Origin: a virus
Length of the DNA: 37,222 nucleotides
Virus record (IMG/VR): IMGVR_UViG_3300046714_000526
Location: 1 to 37,222 of that record
Strand: one strand, 5' to 3'
The notes under the pieces were generated by a model. The model saw only the letters and a list, made by a program, of their open reading frames with translations, ran no database searches and had not been told where the DNA came from. Of this stretch, positions 32,525-37,222 are shown in pieces. Numbering within the stretch: the stretch's first letter is position 1; each line of letters opens with the position of its first letter. Made by a program: the position numbers and the translations under genes.

Positions 32525-33190
32525 CTAGGAATCGAAGCCGAACACCAGCCGGATCTCCTCGGGCTTGCGGAACGGCAGCCCCTGGCAGGAAGTCAACGCG
32601 CGGGCCCACGTCAGGAAGCCTTGGCAGGACTCTGCCAGGGGTTCCATCCACTCATGCTTGGCGTAGTGCCAGTTGAGACCGTCGAGGCAGTGGTGTCGTA
32701 CCGGGCCCATCTCGGCCTCCAGCGCGTCCGAGACCTCGGGGATCTCGCCGTCGCAGCGGTCCAAGATCAGCCGCTTCAGGTCGGCCACCGAGCACGTCAC
32801 GACGCTGCCACCGCTAATGTCGTACCTGTATCTTGATGGCTCATCCGTTTTCTTGCGCATCATGTCCAACACCACCGCGGCGTTGACCCATGCGCTGTTC
32901 GTGACGCGCCACTGATCCCAGTCGTGGTTCAGGACCTCGGCCAGGGTCAACCAGCTCGGGGTGTGGTCTATGCCGTGCTCGGCCCAAGCCTTGGTCTCCT
33001 CGGCCATGTCCTTGGGCAAGCCGCGGGGCGCCGCGATCGGGGCCAAGCCGTAGCTGCGCCGCACGCCGGCCAGGGCGCCGAACACGCTGTAGTTCCGTTC
33101 ACCATACGCGGCCCGCTCGTCGATCACGAGCTCCCACTTGTTGGCGTTGTGGTCGTACGCCTCGACCACCATGTGGATGTCGCAGTCCAA
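32525..33190 (-). CDS. CDIH-family phage protein
   Basis: 221 aa. Start TTG 33190 was chosen because the protein then begins MDCDIHMVVEAY, the N-terminus known from a widespread phage family of unknown function that starts M-x-CDIH. A GTG at 33202 is possible. A centre with KWELVIDERAAYGERNYSVF and later SWLTLAEVLNHDWDQW matches that family (RNY...FA...R and S.L.l.El...dW). It stops 20 bases before the portal start. Role unknown. Confidence 0.75.
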   Translation of the reverse strand: MDCDIHMVVEAYDHNANKWELVIDERAAYGERNYSVFGALAGVRRSYGLAPIAAPRGLPKDMAEETKAWAEHGIDHTPSWLTLAEVLNHDWDQWRVTNSAWVNAAVVLDMMRKKTDEPSRYRYDISGGSVVTCSVADLKRLILDRCDGEIPEVSDALEAEMGPVRHHCLDGLNWHYAKHEWMEPLAESCQGFLTWARALTSCQGLPFRKPEEIRLVFGFDS

Positions 33191-33192
33191 TG

Positions 33193-33378
33193 CTATTCGC
33201 ACCCCGGGCAGCATCCCCGCCGCACGGCCATCCCGCAGCCCAGGCAGCGCGCTGCGGTGGCGTAGGCCGCGATCGCGTCGGCGGCCACGGCGTTCATCCG
33301 CTCCACCGACTGCGGCCTGGTGGCGGCGACCAGGGCGGCCTGGAGGTTGGGGTGCGAGGGTTTTGGTTGGTTGGTCAT
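33193..33378 (-). CDS. Small zinc-knuckle protein
   Basis: 61 aa, ATG 33378, one base after the previous stop. The N-terminal part is helical (NLQAALVAATRPQSVERMNA). The C-terminus has CLGCG and CCPGC ten residues apart, ending CCPGCE, a likely zinc knuckle. It belongs to the operon behind element P3. Function unknown. Confidence 0.62.
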   Translation of the reverse strand: MTNQPKPSHPNLQAALVAATRPQSVERMNAVAADAIAAYATAARCLGCGMAVRRGCCPGCE

Positions 33379-33379
33379 C

Positions 33380-33655
33380 CTAGATCTCTCCGGTCTCGTT
33401 GCAGGCGTTGATGAAGTTGGTCTCGGCGACGTCGCACGCGACCTGCGCGAGCTTGAACGCTGCCTTAGCAGCCAAGAACTCAGCGTCGCCGATCTCGCGG
33501 GCGTGATAGGCCTTGCTGGTCACGGTGTACTTACGCGAGGCAGCGCGGAAGGTCTCCAGCGCGGCGTCGTACGCGACGGCGTGCGCGGTCGGAGCTTTGG
33601 GTGCCACGGCGGGGTCAGCATCGATCGTGCCGTCGAGGTTGATTTGCTTGCTCAT
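33380..33655 (-). CDS. Hypothetical helical protein, first gene after P3
   Basis: 91 aa, ATG 33655. Short Asp-rich N-terminus (MSKQINLDGTIDADPAVAPK), then three helices with AYDAALETFRAASRKYTVTS and FKLAQVACDVAETNFINACN. A sigma-54-like element lies 12 bases before the start. It heads the operon that leads to the portal gene. Unknown function. Confidence 0.66.
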   Translation of the reverse strand: MSKQINLDGTIDADPAVAPKAPTAHAVAYDAALETFRAASRKYTVTSKAYHAREIGDAEFLAAKAAFKLAQVACDVAETNFINACNETGEI

Positions 33656-33666
33656 GCGCCTAGATA

Positions 33667-33685
33667 ATGCACACCGCGTGCCAAG
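33667..33685 (-). promoter_or_regulatory. Sigma-54-like element P3
   Basis: Minus strand CTTGGCACGCGGTGTGCAT, ending 12 bases before the ATG at 33655. It shares CTTGGCAC-N5-RTGCA with P1, P2 and P4. Confidence 0.6.
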
Positions 33686-33727
33686 CCGGGATCAGGCTTG
33701 AAGCCGGCGGCACCGCAACGCCAGCTC

Positions 33728-33741
33728 TGACATCCCTGTCA
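33728..33741. promoter_or_regulatory. Dyad operator/enhancer candidate
   Basis: TGACATCCCTGTCA, an inverted TGAC-N6-GTCA repeat, 42 bases behind element P3. It has the same core and the same distance as the dyad behind P2. Confidence 0.5.
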
Positions 33742-33890
33742 TGGTCAACACTGTGCGCAACCCGAAAGCTTAATGGTTCCGCGGAGCTAGGCGGTGACAA
33801 TTCGCGCGCGCAAGGTGACGGAAAGTGGCACTTTCTGCTTATGGCTGGCAGCGCTCGCGACGAAACCATTGCGGATTCTGGCGCTGAAGG

Positions 33891-33909
33891 CTTGGCACGG
33901 GCTATGCAA
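33891..33909 (+). promoter_or_regulatory. Sigma-54-like element P4
   Basis: CTTGGCACGGGCTATGCAA on the plus strand, ending 12 bases before the ATG at 33921. The following GTACCAG is identical to that after P1, so similarity extends into the leader. Confidence 0.6.
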
Positions 33910-33920
33910 GTACCAGGAAC

Positions 33921-34076
33921 ATGACCAAGCCAACCAAGACCTTCATCGTGTCCGGGCAGCACCGGGTCTCGGGCAAGCTTACAGCCGTGTCCAGGCCTGA
34001 TGCTAAGGCTGCCAACACCGCCGCCAAGCAACTCATGTCCGCCGGCTTCATCAAGCTGCAGGTCGTGTTCGTGTGA
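33921..34076 (+). CDS. 51-aa plus-strand protein under P4
   Basis: ATG 33921 to TGA 34076. Predicted beta-beta-alpha-beta pattern: TFIVSGQH, KLTAVSRP, helix KAANTAAKQLMSAGF and a final KLQVVFV strand. This is the look of a compact small fold. The ribosome site is weak (AGGA two bases before ATG), which fits a very short or leaderless mRNA from P4. It converges with the terminase gene. Function unknown. Confidence 0.55.
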   Translation: MTKPTKTFIVSGQHRVSGKLTAVSRPDAKAANTAAKQLMSAGFIKLQVVFV

Positions 34077-34085
34077 TGGCAGGTA

Positions 34086-34131
34086 TGAACCGGTCCGGTA
34101 GGGTTTGGTACGGTATGGCCGGGCCGGTTCA
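34086..34131. terminator. Bidirectional hairpin between convergent genes
   Basis: TGAACCGGTCCGG (34086..34098) pairs with CCGGGCCGGTTCA (34119..34131) at 12 of 13 positions. It overlaps the terminase stop codon and follows the plus-strand 51-aa gene, so it could end both transcripts. No T-run is visible. Confidence 0.55.
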
Positions 34132-35616
34132 TCTGACTTGCATTCCACCTAAATTGACGATCCTGGCCCGGCCCGGTGCCGGCTCCCCCGTGATCTCGCG
34201 CCAACCCTCGACCGCGAACATCGAGGCCATCAAGCGATCCCCGGGGTGCTGGCCGGGCTGGAACTCGGCGAGGTCGGCCAACCAGCGCTCCATGTCCGGG
34301 CCCACCGAGCCGCCCTTGCTGGCCAGGATCCAACGCCCGCTAGCCATCTCGGCGCCCATGGTCTCTATGCATTGGTCTCGGTTCGCGGCCGTGGTGTAGG
34401 TCCGGATCGGCAACGCCATCCTGGTCCGCGCGAAGGCCTGGGCCAGCATGTTCTGCACCCCGTTGCCCTCGACGAAGATGATCCCGCGGGTACGACGCCA
34501 CGTGCTCTCCAGCCTGGCCATGGTCTCGTCGAGGTCCCAATGCCCGGCCCAGCACTCCAGCGGCTCCCTGTCACCGCCGGGGTGGAACAACGTGGTGTAG
34601 ATCGCGGTCTCGGCGATCTTGCCGCCGGGTCGTGGCTTCTTGCCGCTGGCCGGGTCGACGCCGGTGACGACGAGGTAGCCAGCGGGTGGCGGTTGGTTCC
34701 ACGCGAAAGCCCCTGCGGGTACCACGGTCCGAGAGGCGCCGCGCTCGATCATCTTGGCAACCCAGGCCTGGGCGAAGCGGGATTCGGCGTCGCGGACCTC
34801 CTTGCAGTCCAGGAGCTGCTTGCTGAGCAGTGGCCCCAAGCTGACCCGCTCCGCCTCGACGCGCTCCTTGGGCCAGCGCTTCGGGTCCACGGGTTCGCCA
34901 TCATCCTTCAGCACGGGGACCTTCACCGAGGCCCAGCGCGGGTTCGCGGCGAGCCTGTGGTAGGCATCATCGCTGTGCCAGACGTTGCCCAGGGCCCAGA
35001 TCCTGCCGCCGAAGCCGACGCGGGTGCCGGCAGTGGCCACGATCTCGCTGTGAACTTCGTCGCGCTGCAGCTGGCTCTGCGCGTTCTTCCTTGTTACGAC
35101 GTCGTCCAGGATTAGCAGGTCCCAGCGCGAGCCTAGGTTGTTCGAGCCCACGGCCGCGGCGGTGACAGAGGCGTCGCGGGCCGCCGCGGGCTTCACGACA
35201 TCGAGCTTGTGCCCGGACCACCTGCCCTTGACGTCGCGCTGCAGGTCGGGGAAGACGCGGTGCAGCTCCTCGCTCTCCACGATGTACTTGGCGATCAGCC
35301 CGACGGTCTTGATCGCTAGGTCGTCGGTGGCCGTCATGATCGCCACCAGCAGGTTCGGGTTCTGCCCGAGCTCCCACAGCACGCGACCCACGGATATCAT
35401 CGTGGACTTGCCGCTGTCGTAGTGTGCCCACAGCATCAGGCGGTCCCAGTCCGTGCAGAGCTGGTGCCAGCGGCGGTGCTCGTCGCATAGCGTGATCGGC
35501 TGCCTGGTCTTCTCGTCCCGCAGCACGTACTCGCAGAACGCCGCGGGGTCCCGCCGGGCCATGCTGACCCGCAAGTCGTCAAGCTCGCCGGCCAGCGCGA
35601 TCAGGTGTTGGTCCAC
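34129..35616 (-). CDS. terL: Terminase large subunit
   Basis: 495 aa from GTG 35616, chosen because AAGGAGG lies four bases upstream, inside the end of the methylase frame; the longer frame would overlap the methylase by 85 bases. The ATPase domain has a Walker A-like WAHYDSGKST (63-72) and Walker B DLLILDD (166-172). The nuclease domain starts with VVTGVDPASGKKPRPGGKIA, whose Asp is a metal ligand of the RNase H-like fold. The enzyme pumps DNA into the head through the portal and cuts it. No small-terminase gene was seen in the window; it may lie to the right. Confidence 0.92.
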   Translation of the reverse strand: MDQHLIALAGELDDLRVSMARRDPAAFCEYVLRDEKTRQPITLCDEHRRWHQLCTDWDRLMLWAHYDSGKSTMISVGRVLWELGQNPNLLVAIMTATDDLAIKTVGLIAKYIVESEELHRVFPDLQRDVKGRWSGHKLDVVKPAAARDASVTAAAVGSNNLGSRWDLLILDDVVTRKNAQSQLQRDEVHSEIVATAGTRVGFGGRIWALGNVWHSDDAYHRLAANPRWASVKVPVLKDDGEPVDPKRWPKERVEAERVSLGPLLSKQLLDCKEVRDAESRFAQAWVAKMIERGASRTVVPAGAFAWNQPPPAGYLVVTGVDPASGKKPRPGGKIAETAIYTTLFHPGGDREPLECWAGHWDLDETMARLESTWRRTRGIIFVEGNGVQNMLAQAFARTRMALPIRTYTTAANRDQCIETMGAEMASGRWILASKGGSVGPDMERWLADLAEFQPGQHPGDRLMASMFAVEGWREITGEPAPGRARIVNLGGMQVR

Positions 35617-36314
35617 AGCACCTCCTTCGTGACGCCGTGGGCTATGCTGGCCTGTGTGTGGGCGAACGGTTGGAAAGGCAGCCAATCCGCGCCCTCGTTC
35701 TCACAGACCATGACTTGGCCGCACAGCGACTTGCACCAGCTCGCTAGCGCTGGGTAGTGGATGTTGTGATGCTTGTACGCTGACCCTGCGCTGTTGTTGT
35801 ACGGCGGGTCCACGAACCACGTGGCCTCGCGCGACATCGGGATCTCGCGGTAGCTGCCTTGGTTCGCCTTCCAATGTCGGATGTACTGGAGATCGTTGGC
35901 GATCCTATCCCGAATTGTTTCACGCCAAAAGTATTTACCCCCGTCTCTGTACGTTGGGTTGTTAGGCACACGAGCCTGCGGTCCACCACCGCATGCGGCA
36001 CCTAGCCACCACCCGACCAACCACTTGACCTCCTGCGGCGCCGAGCCGAGGTCATCGACACACTTCACGATCGGGATCGCCTTAACCTCAGCCTCCGTAG
36101 CCTTGATCAGGTACTGCCAAACCCCGACGAGCCTGGGATCGACGTCCCAGAGTTCAACCTTGCGCTGCCAGTGCCGCAACGAGTACCCGGCCCCACCGGC
36201 GAACGGCTCCACGATCGTGTCGTGCTCCGGCGCTGGGTACTTGGGAGCCAGGCGCCACTTCCCGCCGTAGTAATTCAGGAAGGTGTGGGGACCCGACGCC
36301 AGGCTGTTGGTCAC
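35601..36314 (-). CDS. dam: Dam-type DNA adenine methyltransferase (D12 class)
   Basis: 237 aa from GTG 36314, in a GTGA overlap. The order is N6-adenine methylase alpha class (D12). YYGGKWRLAP (15-24) starts the SAM site, VEPFAGGAGYSL (35-46) is motif I, and WFVDPPYNN with DPPY (169-172) is the catalytic motif. It probably methylates phage DNA, protecting it from host restriction or marking it for packaging. GATC as target is not proven. It lies just before the terminase, translationally close to it. Confidence 0.9.
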   Translation of the reverse strand: MTNSLASGPHTFLNYYGGKWRLAPKYPAPEHDTIVEPFAGGAGYSLRHWQRKVELWDVDPRLVGVWQYLIKATEAEVKAIPIVKCVDDLGSAPQEVKWLVGWWLGAACGGGPQARVPNNPTYRDGGKYFWRETIRDRIANDLQYIRHWKANQGSYREIPMSREATWFVDPPYNNSAGSAYKHHNIHYPALASWCKSLCGQVMVCENEGADWLPFQPFAHTQASIAHGVTKEVLWTNT

Positions 36315-36541
36315 AACCGCTCCGTGGCCTTGGCTTCACGAAGCCGTCGAAAGCCAACGACGAACTCTAGGCCGTGCTGCTCGATGTCTCCCGGCATGCC
36401 GTCGAGGCTAAAGACGTTGTTTATGCGGCGTAAGGTTTCGGTGAGGTTGTGCCAAGCCCCGCACAGGCATGGACCCGCCGCCATGTCACACGGCTCACCG
36501 GCGCCGTTGTAGAGCAAGATCCCCGGCGGCATCGGCATCAT
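36311..36541 (-). CDS. Hypothetical protein with CLCGAWH motif
   Basis: 76 aa from ATG 36541 or ATG 36538 in a TGATG overlap. Pro/Met-rich start (MMPMPPGILLYNGAGEPCDM), then a PCLCGAWHNLTETL segment typical of uncharacterised small phage proteins, and a helical C-terminus. CDM and CLC may bind metal together with His. Coupled to the methylase by GTGA. Function unknown. Confidence 0.62.
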   Translation of the reverse strand: MMPMPPGILLYNGAGEPCDMAAGPCLCGAWHNLTETLRRINNVFSLDGMPGDIEQHGLEFVVGFRRLREAKATERL

Positions 36542-36753
36542 TGCTGCCGGCCCCGCAGCGCCTCGAGGTCGCCCCGGGCCAGCTCCAGCTCGGCCTCCAG
36601 CGCCTTGATCCTGAGCTCGGCGCCGCGAGCCGCTTGGCGCCACTCCCGCAGCTTCTCCAGCGTGTCGAGGTTGTCGTTGACGGCCTGGTGCGAGATCCAG
36701 CCCAGGGCCAGGGCGCTGGTCACCCACAGCGCCGCGATGGCGGCCACGATCAT
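36538..36753 (-). CDS. Membrane protein with coiled coil
   Basis: 71 aa from ATG 36753, in a TAATG overlap. Residues 1-20 are a membrane segment (MIVAAIAALWVTSALALGWI). The rest is a charged coiled coil (LDTLEKLREWRQAARGAELR, then KALEAELELARGDLEALRGR). This is the layout of an inner-membrane spanin-like protein, although no outer spanin partner was seen. Could also be a phage membrane adaptor. Confidence 0.62.
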   Translation of the reverse strand: MIVAAIAALWVTSALALGWISHQAVNDNLDTLEKLREWRQAARGAELRIKALEAELELARGDLEALRGRQQ

Positions 36754-36944
36754 TAGGCCACCACCTTGGGGACCGGCAGCCTCAGCACGGTGGCCAAGCA
36801 GCGGCCATCCTTGTGCGGGGCCCGGATGAAGCACTGAACGCAGAGCCGGGCATGGCACCAGCTGCAGCGGAAGTGCCGATCGGCGCGCTCCCTGCACTGC
36901 GCGCAGACCGTCCCGGGCTTGCTCGACCGCCTACCGGCATCCAT
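36753..36944 (-). CDS. Zinc-finger miniprotein with three CxxC pairs
   Basis: 63 aa, ATG 36944. CAQC, CSWC and CVQC pairs with several His residues (RADRHFRCSWCHARLCVQCF) form a compact B-box- or RING-like zinc site. Overlaps the membrane gene by one base. It may mediate protein binding. Function unknown. Confidence 0.65.
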   Translation of the reverse strand: MDAGRRSSKPGTVCAQCRERADRHFRCSWCHARLCVQCFIRAPHKDGRCLATVLRLPVPKVVA

Positions 36945-36956
36945 CGTGGCAAAAGC

Positions 36957-37163
36957 CTAGCACCGCCGTCGTAGGCTGGCCTGCACGGCGTCCTGGAGCG
37001 TGGGCTCTGGCCTCAGCAGCTCGACCTCGGGGGCCTCCTCGTGGTGGCTGTGGAACTCGCGCTGCACGTCGTTGGCCTCGGCCGCGGTGCGGGCGTAGAC
37101 GTATCCGTGCGGGCCCAGGATCTTGTAACGGTGGCCGAGCGCGTACCACTCGTCGTCGGTCAC
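36957..37163 (-). CDS. Hypothetical protein
   Basis: 68 aa from GTG 37163, with GGAGG five bases upstream, which decides the start. N-terminal part TDDEWYALGHRYKILGPHGY, then VYARTAAEANDVQREFHSHH and a basic end (VQASLRRRC). Overlaps the preceding gene by GTGA. Not recognised. Confidence 0.6.
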   Translation of the reverse strand: MTDDEWYALGHRYKILGPHGYVYARTAAEANDVQREFHSHHEEAPEVELLRPEPTLQDAVQASLRRRC

Positions 37164-37222
37164 GCCACCCTCCGGATCGCCGATAGCTCCTCGAGCAGGC
37201 AGCACGCGCACAAGTTCCCACG
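37160..37222 (-). CDS. C-terminal end of a gene entering from the right
   Basis: The last 20 codons (reading NLCACCLLEELSAIRRVA before the stop) are open to the right edge and end in a GTGA overlap with the next gene. CACC suggests a cysteine-rich C-terminus. Identity cannot be judged from so little. Confidence 0.45.
   Translation of the reverse strand, partial: RGNLCACCLLEELSAIRRVA

Noticed and set aside
33827-33840. TGGCACTTTCTGCT as a further sigma-54-like site
   Set aside because: GG and GC are two bases too close, and P4 directly downstream is the better match.

Overview
The window is a GC-rich stretch of a tailed-phage genome or prophage with a contractile (myovirus-type) tail. It carries a large terminase, a portal, a Mu F-like minor head protein, a scaffold-like protein, a major capsid protein, neck proteins, a tail sheath, a tail tube, a tail assembly chaperone pair, a tape measure and the start of a baseplate/hub gene. 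Almost everything lies on the minus strand and is read from right to left. Genes are packed with ATGA, GTGA, TGATG or TAATG overlaps and many GTG or TTG starts. No integrase, replication gene, endolysin, tRNA or ribosomal gene was seen, so phage versus prophage cannot be decided. The host is unknown. Cysteine-rich exported lipoproteins and sigma-54-like promoter elements would fit a high-GC proteobacterial or myxobacterial host, but that is inference only.

Layout from right to left. (1) 37.2-34.1 kb: small zinc-knuckle and membrane/coiled-coil proteins, a Dam-type adenine methylase and the large terminase. (2) 33.9-33.2 kb: a divergent control region facing a 51-aa plus-strand gene and a minus-strand operon. 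(3) 33.2-30.9 kb: a CDIH-family protein and the portal. (4) 30.9-21.2 kb: about 10 kb of accessory cargo between portal and minor head protein, which usually lie together. It holds lipoproteins, a secreted protein, two HExx-type metalloprotease-like proteins, zinc-ribbon miniproteins, a HAD phosphatase, a cupin-like protein, an HNH nuclease, a second divergent control region with three plus-strand genes, and a LamG-like protein. (5) 21.2-12.9 kb: minor head protein, then a virion-surface cassette (collagen-like protein, methyltransferase, large glycosyltransferase with TPR-like tail, fibre-like proteins), several tiny proteins and the scaffold. (6) 12.7-6.1 kb: capsid, then neck genes interrupted by three related HNH nuclease genes and a 370-base structured non-coding stretch. 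(7) 6.1 kb to the left edge: sheath, tube, chaperones with a candidate -1 frameshift, tape measure and hub.

The most unusual signal is a 19-base element, CTTGGCAC-N5-RTGCA, found four times and only in the two divergent intergenic regions. The copies point outward, and each lies 12-13 bases before a start codon. The spacing matches a sigma-54 (-24/-12) promoter. Each region also has a TGAC-N6-GTCA dyad exactly 42 bases behind one of its promoters. The second is the surface cassette, in which two virion-like proteins share the N-terminal tag MGVxNDxLNELR and flank a glycosyltransferase and a methyltransferase gene. The third is an array of UUCG-capped hairpins beside an HNH gene.
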